DNA of 64,000 bases from an uncultured Bacteroidales bacterium (GTDB lineage: Bacteria; Bacteroidota; Bacteroidia; Bacteroidales; F082): the NCBI GenBank assembly GCA_900317055.1, contig ONFF01000010.1:1-64000 (forward strand), given 5' to 3'. The translations under genes were made by a program, and so were the position numbers. How positions within the stretch are numbered: the first letter of the stretch is position 1; every line of letters starts with the position of its first letter. The notes under the pieces are model-generated. The model did not search any database and was not told the origin of the DNA. It worked only from the letters and a program-made list of their open reading frames with translations. Shown here piece after piece: positions 49,342 through 58,081 of this stretch.

Positions 49342-50316
49342 ATGAAAAAAATACTCGGAATAGGAAGTGCTCTGGTCGACATCCTGACCCAGATTCCCAA
49401 TGAACAAATCCTCAATGAATTGAACCTGCCCAAAGGTAGTATGACCTATGTCGATGCCCAAACTTCGGTTGAAATCGGCAAAAAATTAGCCTATCTCGGC
49501 AATCAAATGGCTTCAGGCGGCTCGGCAGCCAATACCATGAGCGGATTGGCCCAACTTGGCGTCGAAGCGGGTTTTCTTAGCAAGATCGGCAAGGATGAAG
49601 TAGGCGAATTCTTTGCAAAACAGATGACCGAAACCCATGTCAAGCCTCTGATGCTGAAGAGTGATACCCCATCAGGCCGAGTTCAAGCCCTTGTCACCGC
49701 CGACGGTGAACGCACCTTTGCTACCTGCCTCGGAGCCGCGGCTGAAATGTGTGCCGATGACATTCAACCCGAACTTCTCCAAGGTTGGGACATCTTTTAT
49801 GTGGAAGGCTATCTCGTCGCCAATCCCACAATGCTCAGAAAAGCCATCGAAACCGCCAAGGCCCAAGGTATGACCATCGCCATCGACTTGGCCAGCTACA
49901 ATGTTGTGGAAGAGAGCCGCGACTTCTTGCTTGAACTTGTCAACAACTATGTCGACATCGTGTTTGCCAACGAAAAAGAAGCCTTTGCCCTTACAGGCAT
50001 GGAACCCGAAGCCGCTCTGCATGATATCGCTGAGCGTTGCGACATCGCTGTGGTGAAAGTAGGCGCCAAAGGTGCTTTCGTTCAACGCGGCAATGAGGTC
50101 ATAACCATTCCTCCTATGAAGGCTGATGTGGTTGACACTACTGGCGCTGGCGACATGTGGGCAGCTGGCTTCCTCGCCGGACTCGTCAAAGGCGAAAACC
50201 TGCAGAAATGCGGTATAATGGGTGCCATCGTGGCCAAGAACATCATCGAAGTGATGGGCGCCAAGATGGATGAAGCGCGGTGGAATATTATTCATAAGGC
50301 TATAGCATCACTATAA
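49342..50316 (+). CDS. PfkB family carbohydrate/nucleoside kinase (adenosine-kinase-like)
   Basis: A 324-residue cytoplasmic kinase. GIGSALVDIL at the start, the substrate-binding ASGGSAANTMSGLAQLG near residue 55 (PfkB signature 1) and DTTGAGDMWAAGFLAG near 262 (signature 2, with the catalytic Asp). The N-terminal pattern and length are closest to adenosine-kinase-like PfkB proteins common in Bacteroidota; ribokinase- or fructokinase-like activity remains possible. It is flanked on both sides by ~127-bp repeat elements and appears to be transcribed alone. Confidence 0.88.
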   Translation: MKKILGIGSALVDILTQIPNEQILNELNLPKGSMTYVDAQTSVEIGKKLAYLGNQMASGGSAANTMSGLAQLGVEAGFLSKIGKDEVGEFFAKQMTETHVKPLMLKSDTPSGRVQALVTADGERTFATCLGAAAEMCADDIQPELLQGWDIFYVEGYLVANPTMLRKAIETAKAQGMTIAIDLASYNVVEESRDFLLELVNNYVDIVFANEKEAFALTGMEPEAALHDIAERCDIAVVKVGAKGAFVQRGNEVITIPPMKADVVDTTGAGDMWAAGFLAGLVKGENLQKCGIMGAIVAKNIIEVMGAKMDEARWNIIHKAIASL

Positions 50317-50320
50317 TGGG

Positions 50321-50446
50321 AGATTCCTTGCGGGAATGGAGTTTATGGTTCTGTTAATTAGCGGCGGTTTGTAGCGTTTACGGTTTGTATACGTTACATA
50401 CCGCCGCATTATACATACTAACACGCTTCCATTCCCGCAGGGAATC
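50321..50446. repeat. MITE-like ~127-bp inverted-repeat element, copy 3
   Basis: Ends AGATTCCTTGCGGGAATGGA and TTCCATTCCCGCAGGGAATC(T); internal GCGGCGG (50361) and CCGCCGC (50401). It begins 4 bp after the PfkB stop codon. Confidence 0.8.
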
Positions 50447-50478
50447 TACTTTAATTTTATATTTTATTACCTTACTTG

Positions 50479-50509
50479 TTTGAAGGTATCATTATATTTT
50501 GTACCTTTG
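50479..50509 (+). promoter_or_regulatory. Promoter of the EF-G2-type gene
   Basis: TTTG (50479-50482), a 19-bp spacer and TACCTTTG (50502-50509), 60 nt before the ATG. Ideal Bacteroidota promoter spacing. Confidence 0.8.
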
Positions 50510-50569
50510 CGCCCACTATAGTAATTTTCGCGAAAAGTAAATATTTAATAATTAGCTAGTTAGATAAAA

Positions 50570-52705
50570 ATGAAGGAATTCCAGACAAAAGACATCCGTA
50601 ATGTTGCCCTCATTGGTGCAGCAAAATCGGGTAAGACCATCCTTGCCGAAAACATGCTTTTCGAAGGCAAGCTCATCAACAGAAAAGGTAGCACCGAAGA
50701 GAAAAACACCGTTTCCGACTACCGTCCCATCGAAATGGAACGTCAGATTTCGGTGAACGCTTCCATGATGTACACGATTTACAATGACAAAAAGATCAAC
50801 ATCCTGGATACCCCTGGTTTCAGTGATTTCTCTGGTGACATCGTTTCGTGCCTCACTGCTGCCGACATCGCTGTCTGCACAGTAAACGCCCAGTCGGGTG
50901 TTGAAGCCACCACCGAAAATGCTTGGCGCCATGCTGCCAACACCAACAAGCCCGTGGTGTTCTTCATGAACCAACTCGACCACAGCAACGCCAACTTCGA
51001 CAACACGGTCCGCGAACTGAAAGAATACTTTGGCGACAAGGTTACGCCTATCCAATATCCCGTCAACGCCGGTGAAGACTTCAACGCCGTCATCGACTTG
51101 ATCATGATGAAGATGTTGGTCTTTAAGAACGGCAATGGCGCTCCTGAAGTGCAGGACATCCCTGCCGCCGAGATGGCCAAGGCTGAAGAGCTGCACAACA
51201 ACCTCATCGAGCACGCTGCCGAAGGCGAAGAGGCCCTGATGGAGAAGTTCTTCGAAGAGATGACCCTGAGCGAGGAAGATATGGAACGCGGTATCCACCT
51301 GGGTATCGTCAACCGTGAGATGTTCCCCGTCATCTGCGGCGCTGCCAAGCGTGGTGTGGGTGTCACCCGTCTGATGGATTTCATCATCAACGCCTGCCCG
51401 TCGCCTGCCGACATGCCTGCTATCAAAGCCAAGAACGGCCAAGAGTTCCACAACAGCGTCGATGACCCGACTGCCTTGTTCATCTTCAAGGTGACTACAG
51501 AACAGAACCTCGGCGATGTGGCCTGGATGCGCGTCTATGGCGGCACCGTGGTGAAGAGCCAAGACCTCATCAACCCGCGTACGGGCAACAAGGAGCGTCT
51601 CTCACAGCTGCTGGTCTTCCGCGGCAAGAACCGTGAAGAGGTTGAGAAAGTCAACGCTGGCGACATCATCTGCACCATCAAGTTGAAGGATGGCCGCATC
51701 GGTGATTCTTTAGTCGATGCCAAGGCTGCTGAAGCTATCTTCCCAGAGATTCCGTTCCCGAACCCGATCTTCTCGATCGCCGTCAAAGCCGTCAACTCAC
51801 AAGAAGACGAAAAACTCGGCAGCATCCTCAACGACATCCACAAGACCGACCCGACCGTCATCGCCGGCATGTCACGCGAACTGCGCCAGAACATCCTGCA
51901 ATGCCAAGGCGAATATCACTTCAATACCCTGAAGTGGTACTTCGACAATGTCTATAAGATTGCCATCGAGACAGCTTCGCCGAAGATCCCGTATCGTGAG
52001 ACCATCACCAAGAGCGCAAGCGCCAGCTACCGTCACAAGAAACAATCCGGTGGTAGCGGTCAATTCGGTGAGGTGCACATGCAACTGGCTCCTTACTTCG
52101 AGGGTTACACCGACCCGAGCGAACTGCAGGTGCGCGACAAGCAAGAGTACGAACTGCCTTGGGGCGGTAAGCTCATCTTCGCCAACTGCGTCGTCGGTGG
52201 TGCCATCGATGCCCGCTTCATGCCCGCCATCCTGAAGGGTGTCAACGAGCGCTTGGAGCAAGGCCCGCTGACCGGTTCTTACGCCCGCGACATCATCGTC
52301 TACATCTACGATGGTAAGATGCACCCGGTCGACTCCAACGAAATGGCCTTTAAGATCGCCGGTCGTATGGCTTTCAGCGCCGCCTTTAAGAACGCTGGCC
52401 CGAAGATCATGGAACCCATCTACGACCTCGATGTGCGCATGCCCGCCGACCTCATGGGTGCCGTCATGACCGACCTGCAAGGCCGTCGCGCCATCGTCAT
52501 GGGTATGGACAGCGACCACAACTACCAGACCATCCACGCCAAGGTTCCGTTGGCCGAGATGGACCGCTATTCCACCTCCCTGAGCTCGCTGACTTCGGGC
52601 CGTGGCACTTTCACGATGAAGTATGCTGAATACCAGCAAGTGCCTACCGATGTGCAGAACCGCCTACTCAAGGAGTACGAAGAGAGCCAGAAGGAAGAAG
52701 AATAA
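50570..52705 (+). CDS. EF-G paralogue (EF-G2 type) lacking the catalytic His
   Basis: A 711-residue protein with all five EF-G domains. The P-loop is GAAKSGKT (residues 16-23) instead of the canonical A-H-V-D-x-G-K-T; the G3 motif is DTPGFSDF (about 80), where canonical EF-G has DTPGH, so the catalytic His is Phe; G4 is NQLD; and switch I is changed (MERQISVNAS in place of ERGITI). In Bacteroides thetaiotaomicron a paralogue called EF-G2 moves ribosomes without GTP hydrolysis during starvation; this sequence fits that group. Strong C-ending codon bias suggests high expression at some stage. It has its own promoter and terminator. Confidence 0.9.
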   Translation: MKEFQTKDIRNVALIGAAKSGKTILAENMLFEGKLINRKGSTEEKNTVSDYRPIEMERQISVNASMMYTIYNDKKINILDTPGFSDFSGDIVSCLTAADIAVCTVNAQSGVEATTENAWRHAANTNKPVVFFMNQLDHSNANFDNTVRELKEYFGDKVTPIQYPVNAGEDFNAVIDLIMMKMLVFKNGNGAPEVQDIPAAEMAKAEELHNNLIEHAAEGEEALMEKFFEEMTLSEEDMERGIHLGIVNREMFPVICGAAKRGVGVTRLMDFIINACPSPADMPAIKAKNGQEFHNSVDDPTALFIFKVTTEQNLGDVAWMRVYGGTVVKSQDLINPRTGNKERLSQLLVFRGKNREEVEKVNAGDIICTIKLKDGRIGDSLVDAKAAEAIFPEIPFPNPIFSIAVKAVNSQEDEKLGSILNDIHKTDPTVIAGMSRELRQNILQCQGEYHFNTLKWYFDNVYKIAIETASPKIPYRETITKSASASYRHKKQSGGSGQFGEVHMQLAPYFEGYTDPSELQVRDKQEYELPWGGKLIFANCVVGGAIDARFMPAILKGVNERLEQGPLTGSYARDIIVYIYDGKMHPVDSNEMAFKIAGRMAFSAAFKNAGPKIMEPIYDLDVRMPADLMGAVMTDLQGRRAIVMGMDSDHNYQTIHAKVPLAEMDRYSTSLSSLTSGRGTFTMKYAEYQQVPTDVQNRLLKEYEESQKEEE

Positions 52706-52737
52706 AAGAGTATTTTTTCATAAGTATTGCATTTTTT

Positions 52738-52770
52738 CCCCGCTGCATATTTTATGTGGCGGGGTTTTTT
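52738..52770 (+). terminator. Rho-independent terminator of the EF-G2-type gene
   Basis: CCCCGC (52738-52743) pairs with GCGGGG (52759-52764), followed by TTTTTT. The next promoter box begins 4 bp later. Confidence 0.85.
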
Positions 52771-52773
52771 GTT

Positions 52774-52781
52774 TATTTTTG
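52774..52781 (+). promoter_or_regulatory. -7 box ending 5 nt before the regulator ATG
   Basis: TATTTTTG, then TGGGC, then ATG at 52787. Leaderless geometry identical to that of the other TPR-HTH regulator. Confidence 0.55.
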
Positions 52782-52786
52782 TGGGC

Positions 52787-54478
52787 ATGAAACATATAGC
52801 TTGGATAGGATTGTTGGTCTTGCTAACCTTGTCGGCCTGCGACGCCACCACGCGCGAGGCGCGGCGCATGGTGAAGCGTGCCGAGCTGTTGGCCGACACC
52901 CTGCCCGACAGCACCGTGCGCATGATTGACAGCGTGTTGCGCATGCCCGCGAGCTTCAGCGAGCGGGAGCGCATGGACATGGCCTTGCTGCAGGCCGAGG
53001 CCTTGTTTGGTGACCATGGACAGGAAATCTCACCCCTCATGGACGATGATTTCTTCGACGACCATGCCCCCCTCTCCACCAGCCCCGAATTGGAGCGTGC
53101 CGCCGCCTATTATGCCGGTAAAAAACAATACGCCAAGGCCGCCCATGCGGCACTCTACAGCGGCTTCGTGCAGCAACACTACGATGAGAAGGAAATTGCC
53201 ATGCGTTCGTTCAAGGAGGCGGAGCAATACGGCAAACTGGCTGTTGACAGCCTTACTGTGGCGCAGGCGGAGTATTGGATGGGGAAGATGTTTATAGATG
53301 ACGGCATGGAACAAGAAGCATTGAAGTCGTTTATGGTTTCAGAAAGGTATATTGGAAACCATAATGCCGACCGCTCCACTATCGAAAACAGCAAAGCTGT
53401 TGTATATATTTTGATGGGACAACATAACGATGCAGAATTATGCCTCCGACAAAGTCTTCTTTACGCCGAAAAAGGACATACTGATAGGGTAAAACGTAAA
53501 ATCCATAACAACTATTCGGTGCTTTACCGCCTTGAAGGCAAATACGGCGAGGCCCTTAATTCTTTACAGCAGATGATAAATGACCAAAGTCTTGACAATA
53601 AAGAACGGCTTGTACTATACTTAAACATAGGCAATGTTTATTTTGATATGGGAGTAAAGGATTCAACTGCTTGTTATTTTCAATTTATGGAAGAACTCTT
53701 GCCGATAGTCAATTTAAAAGCGGAAACTAAAGTTGCTGCATACGGTGCTTTATTTCGTTTTGCGGAAAGCCAAGATGATAAAACAACGGCATTACAATAC
53801 CATGAAAATCATGAAAAGATATTGTATGATTTAATGCTTCAACAGCAAGAGCAGACCATTTTCCGGATTCAACAACAATATGACTATGAGAGTCTGCAAA
53901 ATGTGATGAATAAGAAAATCATACAAAGGCATATTACAATATTGATTATCAGTATATTATTACTTATTACAACCATTCTCATTCTGTTTTTGCAATACCG
54001 TCACAAACAATTGCTGAAATCGGAGGAAGAAATGAAGCAGCAACTGGATGACCTGAAACAGGATTTGCTACAAACGGTGAAAACCTCTGTGTTGGACCAT
54101 GAGATTTCCTCTCGATTAAGGTTGATTCTCAAAGTCCACGACAAGACACCACAGGGGAATGACCCCAAAAAAGAATGGCAGTCTTTGGTATGGCAAATCA
54201 TGAATGGTGAGCAAGAAGCTTTTGAGGCCGCAAGAAGTGTTTTGGAAACGGCTTATCCTAAACTGTATTCAACCATTAAGGAAAATTATCCCGACTTGAG
54301 CGAAACAGAAGCCAAGATATGTCTGCTCTCTTGTTCTGACCTCTCCAATACAGAGATAGCCGAATTGTTAGGACTGAGCACAAATACCGTCAACCAAAAC
54401 CGCAGTAACCTGCGCAAGAAGCTGAACCTAAAACCCGACCGAATGAAGGAACAGATACGTTCGGCATTGTCCAAGTAA
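52787..54478 (+). CDS. TPR - transmembrane - LuxR-type HTH regulator
   Basis: A 563-residue protein from the ATG at 52787 (a longer frame runs upstream through the terminator and is rejected). N-terminal signal with lipobox-like LSAC; TPR-type helices to about residue 370; a transmembrane helix at about 385-405 (HITILIISILLLITTILILF); a short coiled coil; then a C-terminal LuxR-type HTH (YPDLSETEAKICLLSCSDLS ... IAELLGLSTNTVNQNRSNLRKKL). It should sense a periplasmic signal through the TPRs and act on DNA while membrane-bound. The two T9SS cargo genes downstream are the obvious candidates for its targets. Confidence 0.85.
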   Translation: MKHIAWIGLLVLLTLSACDATTREARRMVKRAELLADTLPDSTVRMIDSVLRMPASFSERERMDMALLQAEALFGDHGQEISPLMDDDFFDDHAPLSTSPELERAAAYYAGKKQYAKAAHAALYSGFVQQHYDEKEIAMRSFKEAEQYGKLAVDSLTVAQAEYWMGKMFIDDGMEQEALKSFMVSERYIGNHNADRSTIENSKAVVYILMGQHNDAELCLRQSLLYAEKGHTDRVKRKIHNNYSVLYRLEGKYGEALNSLQQMINDQSLDNKERLVLYLNIGNVYFDMGVKDSTACYFQFMEELLPIVNLKAETKVAAYGALFRFAESQDDKTTALQYHENHEKILYDLMLQQQEQTIFRIQQQYDYESLQNVMNKKIIQRHITILIISILLLITTILILFLQYRHKQLLKSEEEMKQQLDDLKQDLLQTVKTSVLDHEISSRLRLILKVHDKTPQGNDPKKEWQSLVWQIMNGEQEAFEAARSVLETAYPKLYSTIKENYPDLSETEAKICLLSCSDLSNTEIAELLGLSTNTVNQNRSNLRKKLNLKPDRMKEQIRSALSK

Positions 54479-54751
54479 TTATGGTTTTGCCTTCACAAGC
54501 CTAAATGCTTGTCTGTTTTGTCATTTTTTTACTCTCCAATACTTATATCCAAAGCTAAAACACCTATATATTTGTTTTTGTTTCTTATTGGTTTTCAATG
54601 GTTTGTATTTTCTCCATTGAAAAAAAGCTATATGAAGCGAATTTAAAACTATATCTCAATTGAAAGATATGTTAGACTCAGTAATTTCGTGCTGTGAATT
54701 GTTTCACGACACATGTCAATCCCTATTGTTAACCACAAAAATCAAACGACA
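54479..54751. other. Intergenic region upstream of cargo gene C
   Basis: 273 bp, A/T-rich. It contains a loose dyad GTGCTGTGAA-TTG-TTTCACGACAC near 54690-54712, a candidate operator for the adjacent regulator. No clear TAnnTTTG box; TAATTTCG near 54683 is one base off. Confidence 0.35.
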
Positions 54752-56350
54752 ATGAAAACAAAAACATTACTTCTCGTTGGCCTTTGTGCCATTGGCCTTT
54801 GCAGTTGGGACATGAAGAAAATAATAACAGTCATTGCATCCCTGCTGTTGGTTGAAGTCTCCTTCTCCCAACAGCAGGGATTTTTCCAATTATTCGAGGA
54901 CGAAAGATCACTGTTAGTTCAAACCGTCATTGAAGCCAACGAAGGATGTTATATCTTCGTCCAAAATGAAGAAAACTTCGTCAGCAAATGCGAGCTTGTG
55001 AAACTCTCTGAAGAAGGGAATTTGCTGAAACGGGTTAAGATAGACTTGTTTCCGTCATATTCATACACTTGCTCGGACCTAAAGGGCATCTTTCACGACC
55101 CCGTAAATCCTGATTTGTACTTGGGTATTGGTTTGAACATTGATGTACCCAACAGATATGCCAGACCGTTTGTGATTCGTTTCGACGAAGAGCTCAACAT
55201 CACTTTCGCAAAAGAAGTGGAACTGCCCGAACAATACAGGGCTTTGGAATCTTCGACATTCAAGATGACCCACGACGGCAAGTTCATGGCTGTCGTTGAT
55301 CTATGGGGCCAATACATACGGCTTCACATGCTCATTTCGCCTGACGGAGTTCTGGAGAGACTACACGAAGACTCCCTAGATGCCGGTCTGTACATTGGCA
55401 CTTTGTTTGAATACCCCAATTCCAATTGCTATGGACACTACAGGAAATCATGGTACCGCCTACCCAGCCCGAGGACGACAACCAGACTTTTCACGCTTGA
55501 CGAGAATTTCGACACCATTTCATCAAAGGAGTTTACGACCGTAACTTATGATTCTATAGGTAATAACATTTTTAAATTCACTCTGGTTCCCATAGAGTAT
55601 ACCACTATGAGAATTGTTGACGATACAACATTGGTCTTCTATGATCGTGTCAGAGAATTAAGTTATGTCAATGGAAGTAGTAATCCTAACTCTCAACACG
55701 AATATTCAACCCTACTGTTCAAGACGGATTTGCTAGGCAACATTCTGGAATATCACCTCATCGGCAGCTGGAATGGATATAACGATATGCCAGCAATCTT
55801 AGGTCAATCGTTCGATTACGCCACAAACTGTCCTTCATCGCAAAGACAATTGTATGTTTGTTACGAGAGTTATGATATTGATGATGAGTATTATATGGAA
55901 CCGAACTCCATCACCGTGGCCAAAATGGACGAAGATGGGACAATCGTCTGGCAGAACAATTACTCGATTCCGTCATCTTTAATGAGAGCTCGGTGTTTGC
56001 TAGCAACCCGGGATGGAGGTTGCATTGTGTTGGGAGAATATACAAAAAACAACCAATACGAAGTGTTTGCCCTCAAAATCGACTCTGAAGGTTCGTATGG
56101 CATGGATGAAGTTTCAATCCGTCCCTACGCCTTCTATCCCAACCCCACAAGGGAACTACTGTTCATGCAGTTCTCCCCAGATGTTCAACCTGCCCAAATC
56201 GAGCTCTACGACCTGCAAGGCCGCCTGGTGCGCTCGCAAAGCAAGGCCTTCGAAAACATTGACATGAGCCAATTGCCCGCTGGCACTTACACCTTGCGCG
56301 TCACTATGGAGGATGGGAAGGCTTATTCGGACAAAGTGGTGAAGGAATAA
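54752..56350 (+). CDS. T9SS-secreted protein, paralogue C, with doubled signal region
   Basis: Up to 532 residues from 54752. The N terminus holds two signal-like starts in one frame: MKTKTLLLVGLCAIGLCSWD and then MKKIITVIASLLLVEVSFSQQ (ATG 54812). The first closely resembles the signal of paralogue B, the second is the likely functional one. The central beta-rich region (LYLGIGLNIDVP, IVLGEYTKNNQYE) resembles paralogues A and B. The sorting domain is from about residue 455 (YPNPTRELLFM, LYDLQGRLVRSQSK, LPAGTYTLRV, SDKVVKE). It follows the TPR-HTH regulator; surface localisation is predicted and function unknown. Confidence 0.82.
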   Translation: MKTKTLLLVGLCAIGLCSWDMKKIITVIASLLLVEVSFSQQQGFFQLFEDERSLLVQTVIEANEGCYIFVQNEENFVSKCELVKLSEEGNLLKRVKIDLFPSYSYTCSDLKGIFHDPVNPDLYLGIGLNIDVPNRYARPFVIRFDEELNITFAKEVELPEQYRALESSTFKMTHDGKFMAVVDLWGQYIRLHMLISPDGVLERLHEDSLDAGLYIGTLFEYPNSNCYGHYRKSWYRLPSPRTTTRLFTLDENFDTISSKEFTTVTYDSIGNNIFKFTLVPIEYTTMRIVDDTTLVFYDRVRELSYVNGSSNPNSQHEYSTLLFKTDLLGNILEYHLIGSWNGYNDMPAILGQSFDYATNCPSSQRQLYVCYESYDIDDEYYMEPNSITVAKMDEDGTIVWQNNYSIPSSLMRARCLLATRDGGCIVLGEYTKNNQYEVFALKIDSEGSYGMDEVSIRPYAFYPNPTRELLFMQFSPDVQPAQIELYDLQGRLVRSQSKAFENIDMSQLPAGTYTLRVTMEDGKAYSDKVVKE

Positions 56351-56354
56351 TGAA

Positions 56355-56403
56355 GGGGATTGCAAATCCCCAACTCAAAGCCGGCGGATTGCAAATCCGC
56401 CGG
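56355..56403. repeat. Paired GGATTGCAAATCC hairpins after cargo gene C
   Basis: GGGGATTGCAAATCCCC (56355-56371) and the perfect CCGGCGGATT-GCA-AATCCGCCGG (56381-56403). Third copy of the pair at 9007 and 10711. Confidence 0.85.
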
Positions 56404-56464
56404 AACAAAGTGACTATGGTGAAGAAAAAAATCAAAAAATTCTTGCTTAAAACGGAATATTTTG

Positions 56465-56472
56465 TATTTTTG
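56465..56472 (+). promoter_or_regulatory. -7 box of cargo gene D
   Basis: TATTTTTG, 24 nt before the ATG at 56497, just past the paired hairpins. Confidence 0.55.
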
Positions 56473-56496
56473 TGGAAAAATTAATTCTAAAATACC

Positions 56497-58068
56497 ATGA
56501 AAAGACTTCTATTCTTACTCATTCCAGCCTTTGCGGCACTGGCCTTGCATGCCCAAGACAACGCTCAAAAAAACGACTTGTACGAAATCATGTCGCACAA
56601 CATGGGGGGATTCTTTAACATCTATGGTAATAATGAAAAATCACTCTTTCCTCTTGCTGCCATAGAAACCAAAGATGGAGACTTTATAGTGTCGTCAAAA
56701 GACACTTCTGGAAGCTATGGTGAACTTGTCAAAATCTCAGTTGGTGGTGAACTTGTCAAGAGAAAGGTTATCAACCCTATTCCTTCCTCATCTTTCGTTT
56801 TCACCTATATTGATTTCATTTGTCGTGACCTGAACGAGCCCGATGCCTTTATTGCACTTGGAGTTGCGAGTGCATACGATAACGGGCAGTGGATTGCAAA
56901 AACATTTATCGCCTATTTCGATGACGAATTAGACAATTTCTATACGAAAATCATCGGTTTGCCCGATGAATACCAAAGCCCAGGGAACACCTCTCGTCAG
57001 CTGACTAACGAAGGCAAGTTTTTGTGTGCTTCCAATCTTGTCGAAATAGAAAAACGCCTTTACATGATTATTAACCGTGATGGGGAAATCGAGAAACTTG
57101 CGGAAGACACGGCCACTCAAAACACAGATATGTATCCCTATAATATAGGCGTTTTCTTCGAATACCCGGAAGGGAATCGCTATGGGCATTACCGAACGTC
57201 GTACTATTGCCCACCAAGCCCACGACTTACTACAAGGCTTTTCACCTTTGACGATGACTTCAACCCAGAGGCTGTCTTAGAATATACCACATTCACTGAT
57301 ACAGTGAACGGCATAGTCTCATACTATACACCTAAAACCATGGAAATGGCGACCACGCGGCCCATTGACGATACGACAATGTTATTCTGTGACCAATTCA
57401 CAGAATCTCACACACCGAGAATGGAAAGATCAACACTTCTCTTCAAGACGAATTTAAATGGTAACATAAGGAATTTCTTGATTTTAGGTAGTTGGAACGA
57501 CTCCACCGACCGTCCTGCTTTATATCAGTCTTTTGATTACGCTAAGATTAATTCAGCCATAGAGAAGTCTATTTTTGTCTGTTGCCGGATTACCCCAAAG
57601 CAGTTTTACGATGAGCCCAATCCCATTGCAATATACAAGGTACATGAGAACTTTGATGTCGTTTGGCACAAAAGCTACTCGAACCCTCACTATGCCTTGA
57701 CACCAACTTATATTGTAGCAACACAAGATGGTGGGTGTCTGGTTGTTGGGGTAACACAAAGAAATGAATATTATAATGTTTTCGCTCTTAAATTGGACTC
57801 GGACGGCACGCTGGGCACGGACGAAATCACCGTCCGCGACGAGCTGTATTGCTATCCCAACCCCGTTAAGGATGTGCTGCATGTAGGCTGTCCGCAAGGT
57901 AACAAGCCAACCGCCATCGAGCTATACGACCTGCAAGGCCGCCTGGTGCGCTCGCAAAGCAAGGCCTTCGAGAGCATCGACATGAGCCAGTTGCCTGTTG
58001 GAACCTACACGATGCGCGTCATCATGGAGGATGGGAAGGCTTATTCGGACAAAGTGGTGAAGGAGTGA
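56497..58068 (+). CDS. T9SS-secreted protein, paralogue D (type A sorting domain)
   Basis: A 523-residue protein with signal peptide (ends ALHAQD). The middle region aligns by eye with paralogue C over much of its length (FFEYPEGNRYGHYRTSYYCP versus FEYPNSNCYGHYRKSWYRLP; TTRLFTFDD versus TTRLFTLDE), so C and D are a recent tandem pair. The sorting domain starts near residue 450 (YPNPVKDVLHVGC, LYDLQGRLVRSQSK, LPVGTYTMRV, SDKVVKE). Predicted surface protein of unknown function; followed by the shared hairpin-tail block. Confidence 0.85.
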   Translation: MKRLLFLLIPAFAALALHAQDNAQKNDLYEIMSHNMGGFFNIYGNNEKSLFPLAAIETKDGDFIVSSKDTSGSYGELVKISVGGELVKRKVINPIPSSSFVFTYIDFICRDLNEPDAFIALGVASAYDNGQWIAKTFIAYFDDELDNFYTKIIGLPDEYQSPGNTSRQLTNEGKFLCASNLVEIEKRLYMIINRDGEIEKLAEDTATQNTDMYPYNIGVFFEYPEGNRYGHYRTSYYCPPSPRLTTRLFTFDDDFNPEAVLEYTTFTDTVNGIVSYYTPKTMEMATTRPIDDTTMLFCDQFTESHTPRMERSTLLFKTNLNGNIRNFLILGSWNDSTDRPALYQSFDYAKINSAIEKSIFVCCRITPKQFYDEPNPIAIYKVHENFDVVWHKSYSNPHYALTPTYIVATQDGGCLVVGVTQRNEYYNVFALKLDSDGTLGTDEITVRDELYCYPNPVKDVLHVGCPQGNKPTAIELYDLQGRLVRSQSKAFESIDMSQLPVGTYTMRVIMEDGKAYSDKVVKE

Positions 58069-58081
58069 TGACAATATAATT

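Noticed and set aside
50552..51562. 336-codon open frame on the minus strand
   Set aside because: Antisense to the EF-G2-type gene with its strong codon bias, which tends to leave long reverse frames; no start context or motif.
51872..52639. 255-codon minus-strand frame
   Set aside because: Another shadow of the EF-G2-type gene; Val/His/Gly-rich with no recognisable domain.
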